Assembly: GCF_001954275.1 (NCBI RefSeq)
Contig: NZ_MBEU01000053.1
Span: 62,001-126,000, forward strand
Reading direction: 5' to 3'
Length of the DNA: 64,000 nucleotides
DNA from: Mycobacterium sp. IS-836
GTDB lineage: Bacteria; Actinomycetota; Actinomycetes; Mycobacteriales; Mycobacteriaceae
Below, one piece after another: positions 47,869-58,287 of the stretch (positions within the stretch are counted from its first letter, which is position 1; each line of letters starts with the position of its first letter). A program made the translations under genes and the position numbers. The notes beneath the pieces were generated by a model. The model was not told the DNA's origin and made no database searches. It saw only the letters and a program-made list of their open reading frames with translations.

Positions 47869-48870
47869 GTGGACGTCGACGCATTCGTGCTGACCCATCG
47901 CGCCACCTGGGACCGCCTGGACCAGTTGGTCAAGCGCCGCCGGTCGCTGACCGGCGCGGAAGTCGACGAACTGGTCGAGCTCTACCAGCGCGTGTCCACC
48001 CATCTGTCGATGCTGCGGTCGGTCAGCACGATCGGGTCGGATTCGCTGATGGTCGGCCGGCTCTCGAGCCTCATCGCGCGCGCCCGGTCCGCGGTGACGG
48101 GTGCGCACGCGCCGCTGAGCAGTGCGTTCATCCGGTTCTGGACGGTGTCTTTCCCGGTGGTGGCCTATCGCAGCTGGCGCTGGTGGTTGGGGACGGCGGC
48201 GGCATTCTTCGCCATGGTGCTGGTCATCGGGTTCTGGGTGGCGGGCAATCCGGAGGTGCAATCCGCGATCGGAACTCCAACCGACATCGATCAATTGGTT
48301 AACCACGACGTCGCGTCGTACTACAGCGAGCACCCGGCCGCGGCGTTCGCCCTGCAGATCTGGGTGAACAACGCGTGGGTTGCGGCCCAGTGCATCGCGT
48401 CGGCCGTCGTGCTGGGGCTGCCGATTCCGGTCGTGTTGTTCGAGAACGCCGCCAACCTGGGTCTGATCGCCGGCCTGATGTTCCACGCCGGTAAGGGCGG
48501 GATCCTGCTGGGTCTGCTCGCTCCGCACGGGCTGCTGGAGCTCACGGCGGTGTTCCTGGCCGCGGGATCGGGGATGCGGCTGGGCTGGTCGGTGATATCG
48601 CCCGGGGATCGGCCCCGCGGCCAGGTCCTCGCCGAACAGGGCCGTGGGGTGGTGTCGGTCGCCGTGGGCCTGGTGGGTGTGCTGCTGGTTGCCGGGCTGA
48701 TAGAGGCGATGGTGACGCCGTCGCCGTTGCCGACGTTCGTCCGGGTCGGCATCGGAATCATCGCCGAGGCGGCGTTCTTGTCCTACATCGTCTACTTCGG
48801 CCGTCGCGCCGCAAAGGCGGGCGAGACCGGCGATATCGACGACGCGCCCGACATCGTCCCGACCGCCTGA
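47869..48870 (+). CDS. SpoIIM-like integral membrane protein
   Basis: 333 residues from GTG 47869. The cytosolic helical N-terminus (1-90) has LVELYQRVSTHLSMLRS. Then five or so membrane helices carry the SpoIIM-family NNAWVAAQCIASAVVLGLPIPVVLFENAANLGLI stretch (about 167-200, split here) and the PHGLLEL motif (about 223-229). Corresponds to Rv3694c. In non-sporulators this family travels with RDD, MoxR and DUF58 genes; its role is unknown, possibly membrane remodelling or export. Confidence 0.87.
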   Translation: MDVDAFVLTHRATWDRLDQLVKRRRSLTGAEVDELVELYQRVSTHLSMLRSVSTIGSDSLMVGRLSSLIARARSAVTGAHAPLSSAFIRFWTVSFPVVAYRSWRWWLGTAAAFFAMVLVIGFWVAGNPEVQSAIGTPTDIDQLVNHDVASYYSEHPAAAFALQIWVNNAWVAAQCIASAVVLGLPIPVVLFENAANLGLIAGLMFHAGKGGILLGLLAPHGLLELTAVFLAAGSGMRLGWSVISPGDRPRGQVLAEQGRGVVSVAVGLVGVLLVAGLIEAMVTPSPLPTFVRVGIGIIAEAAFLSYIVYFGRRAAKAGETGDIDDAPDIVPTA

Positions 48871-48881
48871 TCACCCGAAAG

Positions 48882-50203
48882 TTAAAGCCGCCCAGTCGCT
48901 TTCATCGCCAAATAGTGGTCGGCCAGGGCGGGCGCCAGCTCCGTCGGAACGGCGTCGACCACGTCCACGCCGCTGTGGCGCAGCCGCGACGCGATGGCGC
49001 GGCGGTCGTTGCGGGAGCGCTCGGCGGCCGCCGCGTCGTACACCGCGGCGGGGTCGGAGCGCCCGGCGGCCATTTGGTCGACGCGCGGGTCGGCACACGC
49101 TGCGATCATCACGTGGTGTTTGGAGGACAGCCGCGGCAGGATCGGCAGCAACCCCTCGTCCAGCGCGGTCGCGTTGAGGTCGGTCAGCAGTACCACCAGT
49201 GAGCGTCGCCGGGTGCGCCGCAAAATGGCGGCAACCATTGCGCGCCAATCGGATTCGACGAGCGTGGGCTGCAGCGGAGCCATCGCCTCGACCAGTTGGG
49301 CGAGCAGCTCGGTGCGCGACGCGCCGAATACGCCGGCCCGGCTTACCCGATCGTGGGCGAGGAAGTCGACATGGTCGCCGGCCCGCGACGCGAGCGCCGC
49401 CAGCAGCAGGGCCGCGTCCATCGACCAGTCCAGCCGGGGCCACCCCGCGGGATCGGCGGCGGTCGGGTCGACGCCGACGCGGCCGGCCGCCATGCGCCCG
49501 GTGTCCAGCACGATCACCACCCGCCGGTCGCGCTCGGGCCGCCACGTGCGAACCATGACGTCGGCGCGGCGCGCCGACGCACGCCAGTCGATCGAGCGGA
49601 CGTCATCGCCGACGACATACTCGCGCAGCGAGTCGAATTCGGTTCCCTGCCCCCGGATCAGCGTGGGCAGCAGCCCGTCGATCTCCCGCAGCTTGGCCAG
49701 CCGCGACGGCAGGTGCTTGCGGGACAGGAAGGGCGGCAGCACCCGTACCTGACCGGGCACCGGCTGAGAGCGCTGGCGTCCGGCGAACCCGAGCGGCCCG
49801 ATCGAACGGGCCGTGACCACAGCCGCGCGCTGATCGCCGCGGCGAACCGGCCGCAGGATGCTGAGGACGTGCTGGCGCTGCCCTGCGGCGATGTCGACGG
49901 CGTGAATGCGTGGTTCGGCTCGTGCGCTGGGCGGCCAGGCGTCGCGGAGCTGGCCGCGGAAGCGCCGGCGGCCGTCGTTGTAGATGTCCAGGCTCGCGTC
50001 GACCTGCTGACCGAGCCGCGCCGAACTGTCGGGGGACCGGGTGAAGCGCAATCCGCCGGGGCTGGCCGCCAGCGCGATATCGGCGACGACGACTATCGCC
50101 AGCGCCACCAGCAGCGCCACGAAAGCCTTTGCCGGCCACGGCGACAGCGCGATCGGCAGAACCAGGATCAGCGCCGCCAGGCCGGTGCGCCCGGTCAGGA
50201 TCA

Positions 50204-50204
<1 letters not shown>
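48882..50204 (-). CDS. DUF58 protein with two membrane helices
   Basis: 440 residues from GTG 50204, the same length as Rv3693. Two N-terminal helices (about 9-27 and 29-47), then a beta-rich region. The DUF58 domain shows FDSLREYVVGDDVRSIDWRASARRADVMVRTW (about 190-222, split here) followed by a von-Willebrand-A-like fold (VVIVLDTGRM and LVVLLTDLN). The GTG shares one base with the moxR TAG. Partner of the MoxR ATPase; together they are thought to act as a chaperone pair for envelope proteins. Confidence 0.9.
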
Positions 50205-51177
<973 letters not shown>

Positions 51178-51181
<4 letters not shown>

Positions 51182-52311
51182 GAGTGTGCGACCAGCCTTT
51201 CGATTTCGTCGAGCGCTCGGGCGAGTTGTAGCAGGTCATTGTCGGTGGCCGGCGGCGGGCCGAACAGGTGGTAGGCAACGAATCCCGCGTCGGCCCCGCT
51301 CCGCTCGGCCACGGTCGTCACCACCGCCGGCGGCGCCGCGCCCGCGCCCAGGCCGAGCCGCGGCACCAGCCGCTGCAGTGTGGCGGTGCGCAACGCCTCG
51401 GCGGCGCGGTCGCGCGCCCGCCGGGACCGGTACAGCCGGCCGCGACCCTCCACGGTCTCCGACGCCCGCACCACGACGGGCAACGCCTCGGCCACCAGCG
51501 GACCCGGCCGGCGGCCCTTCCACAGTGCGACCAGCAGCACGACCACGCACAGCTGCCAGACGATCCAGGTGACGTTTTCCGGGATCATGTCGTAAACCGA
51601 TGCCGGGGACGATGTTTCGCCCTCGACACGATGCGGCGCGTACCAGATGACCCGGGGCCGGTCGCCGGCGAGGTTCATCGCCAGCGCCGCATTGCCCGCC
51701 TGCAACAGGCCGCCGTTGGTCATGAAATCGCCGCTGCCGACGGCCGTTACGGTCCGCCCGTGGTCCCGGAATCGGATCAGGACCCCGCCGTAACAGCGGG
51801 TCATCGTGCGGCCATCCTTGGCCTCGTAGGTGACGCTCGGCCCGAACCGCACCGCTCCGGCGCGGGTGGCCTCGCGCAGCGAGCAATCGGGGTTGCTGTC
51901 GAAGTTGCTGGTGGGCTTGATGCCCACGCCCGGCATCAGTGCCTCGCGGGTTCGCGCCGTGGGCTCCACCAACAGGAGATCGCCGGGGGCCTTCGCCACG
52001 CGGTCCAGCAGGGCGTCGTCGGTCAGATACTGGCTCTGCGCGATCAGGATCAGCGTGTTGGGGCGCGCCGCCCGCTCGACGTCGGCGATGCTGTTGGCCG
52101 CGATGACCTCCACACCGCCGTCGCGCAGCAGCGTCACCAGCGCGTGCGCGCCGTCGGTCCCGGTCGAAGCGGGATCCATCGGGGTACCGGGCCGCGGTTC
52201 GGTCAGGTAGGCACCGATCCCGGCGATGACGGTGAGCACGACCAGCGTGAGCAGCACCCAGGTCCAGACGCGCCATCGGGCCGCCGGCCGTTTCTCGATG
52301 GTGGCCGTCAT
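51178..52311 (-). CDS. DUF4350 membrane protein
   Basis: 377 residues from ATG 52311, set by an ATGA overlap with the preceding gene. One membrane helix at about 18-38, an extracytoplasmic GATase-like domain (LVTLLRDGGVEVIAANS, NTLILIAQSQYLTDD), a second helix near 250-270 and a cytosolic tail. Two Cys in the outer domain (NPDCSL and TRCYGG). Corresponds to Rv3691. Constant companion of MoxR, DUF58 and DUF4129; function unknown. Confidence 0.87.
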
Positions 52312-52961
52312 CGGACCTGCGCCCATGATTCGGCGGCGACGTGTTCCGCGGTCGCCGCGGCGGCGGCCGGTGCACGCGATCGCAGGTGGTCGTCGAGGTC
52401 CGCGATCATCTGGTAGGCGGCCTGGGTACCGGGACGCTCACCGTAGGTGACGTCATTGAATGCCGTTGCCGCCTCGGATAATTCACCCGCCAGATGAGGC
52501 AACGCCGCGCCGGCGTCCCGCGCCAGTTCGTTGGCGGTGCGGCCGGGAGCCGGGTTGAGGACGCCGGTCTCCTCGAGCTGGCGGGCGACGGCACGCAACC
52601 TGTGCCTAATCGCTGCGGCCCAATTTCCCTCCGCCGCATAGCTTTCCGCGGTCGCGCGATGCTGGGCGGCGGTCAGCTCAACGGTTTCGAAGAGCTGGTG
52701 GTCGCCGCCACGTCTGGTGCGCATGGTGCGCCGGGCGATGCGGACGCCGACCACCACCGCAATCCCCAGTAGGATGAGCAGCACCATGGTGGTGAACCAC
52801 CCGCCCGGTATCGAGGCCGTCTTCTGCAACAGCCGGTAGATCTGTTCGTTGAGCCACTCGACGAATTGCTGTGTCGCGGAAGCCTTCGCATAGATCGGCT
52901 TGCCGAGTTCGGTCTGGGCCGCCAGGTGGGCGCCATCGCGGTCGATGTCGATGGAAGGCAC
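52308..52961 (-). CDS. DUF4129 membrane protein
   Basis: 217 residues, as in Rv3690. One membrane helix (about 57-75, WFTTMVLLILLGIAVVVGV) and a cytosolic domain with the DUF4129 pattern: AAEGNWAAAIRHRLRAVARQLEETGVL (about 109-135), RTANELARDAG, and FNDVTYGERPGT. The C-terminal domain resembles one found fused to transglutaminases. Co-transcribed with the MoxR island. Confidence 0.88.
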   Translation of the reverse strand: MPSIDIDRDGAHLAAQTELGKPIYAKASATQQFVEWLNEQIYRLLQKTASIPGGWFTTMVLLILLGIAVVVGVRIARRTMRTRRGGDHQLFETVELTAAQHRATAESYAAEGNWAAAIRHRLRAVARQLEETGVLNPAPGRTANELARDAGAALPHLAGELSEAATAFNDVTYGERPGTQAAYQMIADLDDHLRSRAPAAAAATAEHVAAESWAQVR

Positions 52962-52985
52962 TGTCAGCTCGTCCTCGCTCGGCCC

Positions 52986-54116
52986 CTACGCGGGCCGGGT
53001 CAGCCACAGGTTGTCGGTGGACGCGGTCGCGTAAGGGCCGCCGGCGGCGCCGCTCTGCAGCACCAGATCGAACGCCTCGGCGCGCATGCGGCGGTCGGTG
53101 TAGAGCAGCACGATGACTCCGGCGTTGAAGGGTGCGGTGACAATCTCACCGATCGCCGCCCCGACGGAGGCGATCGAGGTGCTGATGAGCAGCGCGGAAA
53201 TGGACGTGTCCCCGGCAAACATGATCTGGCCCACGATGCTGAACGGCGTGGCCATCGCATTGGCGATGACGGATGCCACGATGAACGTCAGGGTCCGAAT
53301 CCCCAGCACCCGCCAGAAACCATTGCGAACCAGCGCAAAGGAGCGGGTGATCGCGTTCATGACCGGCAGCCGCTCCAGCACGATGAGCACGGGCGCGAAC
53401 AGCACCACCGTGTAGAGGTACACCAGCACCGCGATCATGCCGAGTAGCAACGGGAATCCCAGCAACACCGCCAGGGCACCGTTGCCGATCGCCGCGGCCA
53501 CGGCGAGTATCACCGCGACCAACCCCGCCAGGGCCACCACCACGGCGGCTTCCAGCATCGCCAAGCCCAGCAGGGGCAGCAGCCGCCCGCGAATCTTGGC
53601 CCACGTTTCGCCGATGGTGATCGTCGAACCGAACACCGCCCGCCCGACGATGACGGTCAGCATTCCGGACAGCATCATGCTGCCGAGCCAGGTGACCAGC
53701 AGGCTGCCCGACATCGACGCGAGCCACGCGCCCACGACGCCCAAGGAAAGTTCGTCCGGCTTGTCGGTGTTGAGCCGGCCATAGGCGGCCAACGGTCCGA
53801 AGAAGGCGATCCGCGTGATGATCTGCATGACCACGACCACCATTGCGGTCAATCCCAGCGTCGCCTTCGGATTGGTGCGGATGTAGCCGACGGCGCCGTT
53901 GAAGATGTCGCTCAGCGACAACGGGCGCAGCGGGATGATCCCGGGCTTGAGCGGCACCTGGCCCGGCGGGGACTGGCCATAGCCCGGCCAGGCACCGAAC
54001 CCCGGTGGTGCGCCGTACCCGGGCGGCGGCCCGTACCCGGGCGGCGGCCCGTACCCCGGTGGCGGCCCGTAGGGTGGCGGGGCGCCATAGCCGGCGGGCG
54101 CGCCGTCGTAGGTCAT
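52986..54116 (-). CDS. Multi-pass membrane protein with Pro/Gly/Tyr-rich N-terminus
   Basis: 376 residues from ATG 54116, preferred because AGGA is eight bases upstream; ATG 54125 would add three. The N-terminal ~60 residues are repeats of GYGPPP, the rest six or so membrane helices with a DUF7847/GPDPase-membrane-like pattern (SLSDIFNGAVGYIRTNPKATLGLTA, split here; RSFALVRNGFWRVLGI). It corresponds to Rv3689. First gene of the island, 24 bases ahead of the DUF4129 gene. Confidence 0.85.
   Translation of the reverse strand: MTYDGAPAGYGAPPPYGPPPGYGPPPGYGPPPGYGAPPGFGAWPGYGQSPPGQVPLKPGIIPLRPLSLSDIFNGAVGYIRTNPKATLGLTAMVVVVMQIITRIAFFGPLAAYGRLNTDKPDELSLGVVGAWLASMSGSLLVTWLGSMMLSGMLTVIVGRAVFGSTITIGETWAKIRGRLLPLLGLAMLEAAVVVALAGLVAVILAVAAAIGNGALAVLLGFPLLLGMIAVLVYLYTVVLFAPVLIVLERLPVMNAITRSFALVRNGFWRVLGIRTLTFIVASVIANAMATPFSIVGQIMFAGDTSISALLISTSIASVGAAIGEIVTAPFNAGVIVLLYTDRRMRAEAFDLVLQSGAAGGPYATASTDNLWLTRPA
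54015..54068 (-). repeat. 18-bp tandem repeat coding GYGPPP
   Basis: Three units of GTACCCGGGCGGCGGCCC (54015-54032, 54033-54050) and a third with two changes (54051-54068), in the N-terminal part of the upstream membrane-protein gene. A likely length-variable tract. Confidence 0.85.
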
Positions 54117-54187
54117 GGCCTCCATCCTGTCGGCGGTCGCGGCATTTCACAATCAGAAGTGGGCTCCCGGCGCGTAGCGTCGCACGC

Positions 54188-54652
54188 ATGGCGGAACTGA
54201 AATCCCGGCTCCGGGCCGACCTGACCCAGGCGATGAAGACCCAGGACAAGCTGCGGACCGCGACGCTGCGCATGGTGCTGGCGGCGATCCAGACCGAGGA
54301 AGTCTCCGGCAAGCAGGCCCGCGAACTCTCCGACGAGGAAATCATCAAGGTGCTGGCCAGGGAATCGCGGAAGCGTGGCGAGTCGGCCGAGATCTACACC
54401 CAGAACGGCCGCGGCGAGCTCGCCGCCAACGAGCACGCCGAAGCGCGGATCATCGACGAGTACCTGCCGACACCGCTCACCGAGGCCGAGCTGGCCGACG
54501 TCGCCGACACCGCGATCGCGCAGGTGGCCGAGGCCATAGGAGAGCGCCCCGGCATGAAGCAGATGGGACAGGTGATGAAGGCCGCCACCGCGATCGCGGC
54601 CGGCAAGTCCGACGGCGCGCGCCTGTCGGCGGCGGTCAGGGAGCGCCTCTAA
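54188..54652 (+). CDS. GatB/YqeY-domain protein
   Basis: 154 residues from ATG 54188; the longer open frame upstream is antisense to the Pro-rich protein. YqeY family: MAELKSRLRADLTQAMKTQDKLRTATLRMVLAAI (split here), then the C-terminal tail domain with EIIKVLARESRKRGESAEIY and GMKQMGQVMKA. The family is the tRNA-binding tail of the GatB amidotransferase subunit as a free protein; role unknown. Equivalent to Rv3688c. Confidence 0.93.
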   Translation: MAELKSRLRADLTQAMKTQDKLRTATLRMVLAAIQTEEVSGKQARELSDEEIIKVLARESRKRGESAEIYTQNGRGELAANEHAEARIIDEYLPTPLTEAELADVADTAIAQVAEAIGERPGMKQMGQVMKAATAIAAGKSDGARLSAAVRERL

Positions 54653-54700
54653 CCCAGGTTTGACCCGTTTGCGCTAGTCGTCGCGGGGTACAGGTCGGTT

Positions 54701-55687
54701 ATGACCAAGTTCGGCTACACCTTGATGACCGAGCAGAGCGGCCCCAAAGACCTTGTCCGCTATGCGATTTCAGCCGAAGACCGCGGATTCGACTTCGAAG
54801 TCTGCAGTGATCACTTCTCACCATGGCTGACATCTCAGGGACATGCACCGAATGCCTGGGCGGTGCTGGGCGCGGTGGCCAACGCCACCGACCGGGTCGA
54901 TCTGTACACCTACGTGACCTGCCCGACCATGCGGTATCACCCCGCGATCGTCGCGCAGCAGGCGGCCACCGTGCAGATTCTCGCCGACGGGCGGTTCACC
55001 CTCGGGTTGGGCAGCGGCGAGAACCTCAACGAACATGTCGTCGGCGCCGGCTGGCCGACCGTCGAGCGCCGACAGGACATGCTGCGCGAGGCCATCAAGA
55101 TCATTCGCGAGCTGTTCGGCGGCCGCCTGGTGAACTGGCGCGGCGACTACTTTCAAGTGGACTCGGCCCGGCTGTGGGACGTGCCCGACGTGCCGGTCCC
55201 GATCGGCGTGGCGGCGAGCGGCCCGAACGGCGTCGAGAAATTCGCCAAGCTCGCCGATCACCTGATCGCCGTACAACCCGACGCGGACCTGGTGAGCGCG
55301 TGGCATGCCGCGCGTCAGGCCGCCAACGGGACCGAAGGCGGTCGGGTGGTGGGGCAGATACCGGTGAGCTGGGATCCCGACCGCGACGCGGCGATCGAAC
55401 GTGCCCACGACCAGTTCCGGTGGTTCGGCGGCGGCTGGGCGGTCAACGCCGACCTGCCGACGCCGGCCGGTTTCGCCGGCGCGACCCAATTCGTGCGCAC
55501 CGAAGACGTCGCCGAGAGCATTCCCTGCGGGCCCGACCTCGATGCGATCGTCGACGCCGTCCGGCCGTACTGGGAGGCCGGGTTCACCGATGTGGCGCTG
55601 CTTCAGATCGGCGGCGACACCCAGGAGCTTTTCCTGAAGGAAGCGGCGGAACCATTGCTGCGGGCGTTGCGGGCCGCCGCGAACTGA
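54701..55687 (+). CDS. F420-dependent luciferase-like oxidoreductase (FGD-type subfamily)
   Basis: 328 residues. LLM fold close to glucose-6-phosphate dehydrogenase-like F420 enzymes: FEVCSDHFSPWLTSQGHAPNAWAVLGAVANAT (about 32-63, split here) and LGSGENLNEHVVG (about 103-115). Binds coenzyme F420 in the cytosol; the hydride donor or acceptor substrate is not predictable. I do not recall it at this locus in M. tuberculosis. 48 bases after the YqeY gene. Confidence 0.87.
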   Translation: MTKFGYTLMTEQSGPKDLVRYAISAEDRGFDFEVCSDHFSPWLTSQGHAPNAWAVLGAVANATDRVDLYTYVTCPTMRYHPAIVAQQAATVQILADGRFTLGLGSGENLNEHVVGAGWPTVERRQDMLREAIKIIRELFGGRLVNWRGDYFQVDSARLWDVPDVPVPIGVAASGPNGVEKFAKLADHLIAVQPDADLVSAWHAARQAANGTEGGRVVGQIPVSWDPDRDAAIERAHDQFRWFGGGWAVNADLPTPAGFAGATQFVRTEDVAESIPCGPDLDAIVDAVRPYWEAGFTDVALLQIGGDTQELFLKEAAEPLLRALRAAAN

Positions 55688-55745
55688 CCGCGAGTTTGGT
55701 GGGCTCTGGCAAGGGTATTCGAACTCCAACGTCAGAAGGAAAGGC

Positions 55746-56306
55746 ATGATGTCAAACGAATTGCAAGGCAAGAGAATCGCCATTCTGGCCGCCGACGGCG
55801 TGGAGAAGGTCGAACTCGAGCAGCCGCGTGAGGCGCTGGAGGGCGCCGGGGCGGAAGTTCAACTGCTGTCGCTGAAATCCGGTGAGATTCAAGCGCGTAA
55901 CCATGATCTCGAACCCGCGGGCACCTTCGCGGTGGACCGCACCGTGTCGGATGCCTCGGTCGACCAGTTCGACGGCCTGGTGCTACCCGGCGGGACGGTA
56001 AACCCGGACAAGTTGCGGCTGGATGATTCGGCGGTCTCGTTCGTCCGGGACTTCGTCAAGTCGGGAAAGCCGGTCGGCGCGATCTGCCACGGGCCCTGGA
56101 CGCTGGTGGAGGCCGGGGTGGCGGCCGGGCGAAGGCTCACCTCGTATCCAAGCATCCGCACCGACCTCCGCAATGCGGGCGCGCGTGTCGTGGACGAAGA
56201 AGTCGTGGTCGACGGGAACTTGATATCAAGCCGGTCGCCGTCCGACCTGCCCGCGTTCTGCTCGACGGTGGTCGAACAGCTCGCCAGAGCCTCGGCATCC
56301 GCGTGA
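55746..56306 (+). CDS. DJ-1/PfpI-family protein
   Basis: 186 residues (ATG 55746; ATG 55749 is equally possible). Nucleophile-elbow Cys in GAICHGPWTLVE (about 116) with adjacent His, as in PfpI and YhbO proteins; GVEKVELEQPREAL carries the elbow Glu. Proposed activities include methylglyoxal-adduct repair and peptidase action. The 58-base gap before it contains AAGGAAAGG as ribosome site. Confidence 0.88.
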   Translation: MMSNELQGKRIAILAADGVEKVELEQPREALEGAGAEVQLLSLKSGEIQARNHDLEPAGTFAVDRTVSDASVDQFDGLVLPGGTVNPDKLRLDDSAVSFVRDFVKSGKPVGAICHGPWTLVEAGVAAGRRLTSYPSIRTDLRNAGARVVDEEVVVDGNLISSRSPSDLPAFCSTVVEQLARASASA

Positions 56307-56319
56307 ATCGGACCCAGCG

Positions 56320-57030
56320 GTGACGGCCACCTATCCGGATCTGCGGTCGGAGCTGCTTGTAACCGAGTCGGCCCAGCCGGATGGCGTGTATCCGCCGCAA
56401 GAAGACTCGCGATTGCTCGTCGACACGATGCACCTGAGCGGGCTGGTTCCGCGGCGGCGGGTGCTCGACCTGTGCACCGGCAGCGGCTTCGTCGCGATTG
56501 CCGCCGCCGAAATGGGTTGTGCCAGCATCACCGCCTTCGACATCTGTCCGCACGCCGTCCGCTGCTCCCGGGGCAACGCGGCAGTTGCGGGGGTCGAGGT
56601 CGACGTTCGCGAGGGCTCCTGGATCGGGGCGCTGAGCTGCGAACCGTTCGAGCTGGTCGTGTCCAATCCGCCCTACGTGCCGACACCGCCCGACGACGAC
56701 ACCGAGACGATCTCGCCGAGCGCTGGCCCGGCGTGGGCGTGGAATGCGGGTCCCGACGGGCGGCTGGTGCTGGATCCGCTGTGCGCGTCGGCATCAAACC
56801 TGTTGTGCAGCGGCGGTTCTCTGTTGCTCGTCCACTCGGCGCTGGCCGGTGTCGGCCAGTCGCTGGACTCGTTGCGGGCTTCTGGACTCGAGGCCGATGT
56901 TGTTGCGTCCCAGTGGATTCCGTTCGGCCCGGTGCTGTCCGCACGCGCGGACTGGCTGGAGGAAACCGGGCGGTTGCCACGCGGTCGCCGGGAAGAGGAA
57001 CTGGTTGTGATCCGGGCGGACAAGCCATGA
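56320..57030 (+). CDS. HemK/PrmC-like methyltransferase
   Basis: 236 residues from GTG 56320. Class I methyltransferase with VLDLCTGSGFVAIAAAE (48-64) and the amino-methylating motif SNPPYVPTP (about 113-121) typical of PrmC/HemK, though it lacks the PrmC N-terminal helical domain. GVYPPQEDSRLL (22-33) is the HemK2-like substrate pocket entry. It overlaps the CDGSH gene by four bases (ATGA). The product likely modifies a protein Gln or another amide in this redox-linked cluster. Confidence 0.85.
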   Translation: MTATYPDLRSELLVTESAQPDGVYPPQEDSRLLVDTMHLSGLVPRRRVLDLCTGSGFVAIAAAEMGCASITAFDICPHAVRCSRGNAAVAGVEVDVREGSWIGALSCEPFELVVSNPPYVPTPPDDDTETISPSAGPAWAWNAGPDGRLVLDPLCASASNLLCSGGSLLLVHSALAGVGQSLDSLRASGLEADVVASQWIPFGPVLSARADWLEETGRLPRGRREEELVVIRADKP

Positions 57031-57218
57031 CCGGCACCCGGGTGCAGGTGGTACCGAAGGGCCCGGTGCTGGTGTCCGGCCCGGTGCGCATCGAGATGCC
57101 CGACGGTCATGTCGTCGAATCAGACCGATTCATGGTCGCGATCTGCACCTGCGCGCGCAGCAAGGAGTACCCGCTGTGCGACACCAGCCACCGGCGGTGC
57201 CGCCGCACCCCGTCGTAG
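57027..57218 (+). CDS. CDGSH-type [2Fe-2S] protein
   Basis: 63 residues from ATG 57027. CDGSH signature C-x-C-x2-S-x3-P-x-C-D-x2-H is present as CTCARSKEYPLCDTSH (about 41-56): three Cys and one His as cluster ligands. MitoNEET-like electron-transfer or cluster-sensing role. Too small to be enzymatic on its own; probably donates electrons to a neighbour. It converges, with a 3-base gap, on the heme-oxygenase-fold gene. Confidence 0.9.
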   Translation: MTGTRVQVVPKGPVLVSGPVRIEMPDGHVVESDRFMVAICTCARSKEYPLCDTSHRRCRRTPS

Positions 57219-57221
57219 GGG

Positions 57222-58256
57222 CTAATTGAGGGGTCGCCGTAGCGACGTCTCGTCGCGCTTCCAGGCGGCGATGATGTTGTCCGCCAAGCGATTTTCGACC
57301 ACCGCGTGCGCACGCATACCGAAGATCACGTCACGATCGAGCCTCGGTTCGCGAGCGACGAGATCACCGACCACGTCGAGGCGCACCACCTGTTCGTGCA
57401 CCGCGTCGGCCTCGACGTGCTCGCGGTAGAAGGCGATGCACTCCGGCGGTGCGTCCATCCGCTCCAGCGCCTGGACCATCCGTCGCGAGCCCGGCGGTGA
57501 GGTGATCTCGGTGGACGCGAAGTGCCCGATCGCGGCGCCGCGCAACCGGCGATGCAAGCCGAAAAGCGACATCAGGTTCACCGCCGCAAGCGCTTCCGCG
57601 GGCACGGCGTCGAGGTAGCCCAGATACGTCGAATCCAGCCCGGCGGCCGCCAGCAGGTCCGCGAAGAGCTGCTGGTGCAGCCGCGGGCCCTGGCCGGCAC
57701 CGTACTCGTCGTACTCGATCGCCACGAACGCCGCCTTGGCGCGGCCCGTCAGCCGTGGAATCGCCCACGCGTGGGGATCGCCCTCCTTGAGGTGATACAG
57801 CGATCGGTGCACGAAGTATTCGCGCATCTGCTGCCAGGTCGCGGTGTCGCGCAGGTAATACGACGGGCCGGTGCCGTCGACGGGCTCGAGAGAGATGGCG
57901 TCCATTTCCTCGGCCGAGGTGCGGTTGGGATCGACGGGGCCGACGTCGCGACGCACGCCCGCCAAGAAAGCCCGCTCGAGTTCGGCGCGCAGGTGCAGCA
58001 GCGCGGGATTCCACTCCCAGGCGGGATCCACGCCAGCGAAACCCCGGTAGTGCAGCTCGTAGCACATGCACAGGGCCAGCTGCAGGTCCAGGCCGTAGGG
58101 ATCGGAATCCCGCACGGAGGTGCTGATGCGGACGAGGTGATCGCCCGACGGCGGCCCCGTCAAGGCACGACGGACCGCCATCGACAATGGCCCGTGCGCG
58201 GCCGGAAGGGCGGGTTCGACCGTGATCGATGCGCGGGTCACGCCTGTGGGTACCAC
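57222..58256 (-). CDS. Heme-oxygenase-like diiron (HDO-type) protein
   Basis: 344 residues from GTG 58256. Haem_oxygenas_2-type all-helical fold: the metal-ligand helices are visible as ALCMCYELHYRGF (about 61-73; Glu, His), AIEYDEYGAGQGPRLHQQLF (about 179-198; Glu, Asp, His) and FYREHVEADAVHEQVV (about 276-291; Glu, Glu, His). Such proteins use two irons and O2 for oxidative C-C or N-oxygenation chemistry. The neighbouring CDGSH protein is a plausible electron donor. Substrate unknown. Confidence 0.82.
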   Translation of the reverse strand: MVPTGVTRASITVEPALPAAHGPLSMAVRRALTGPPSGDHLVRISTSVRDSDPYGLDLQLALCMCYELHYRGFAGVDPAWEWNPALLHLRAELERAFLAGVRRDVGPVDPNRTSAEEMDAISLEPVDGTGPSYYLRDTATWQQMREYFVHRSLYHLKEGDPHAWAIPRLTGRAKAAFVAIEYDEYGAGQGPRLHQQLFADLLAAAGLDSTYLGYLDAVPAEALAAVNLMSLFGLHRRLRGAAIGHFASTEITSPPGSRRMVQALERMDAPPECIAFYREHVEADAVHEQVVRLDVVGDLVAREPRLDRDVIFGMRAHAVVENRLADNIIAAWKRDETSLRRPLN

Positions 58257-58287
58257 CGTCGGGGAGCGCGCAAACGGTGCGCGACCA

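Noticed and set aside
54015..54068. CRISPR-like direct repeats
   Set aside because: Adjacent 18-bp units with no spacers, in frame and coding GYGPPP.
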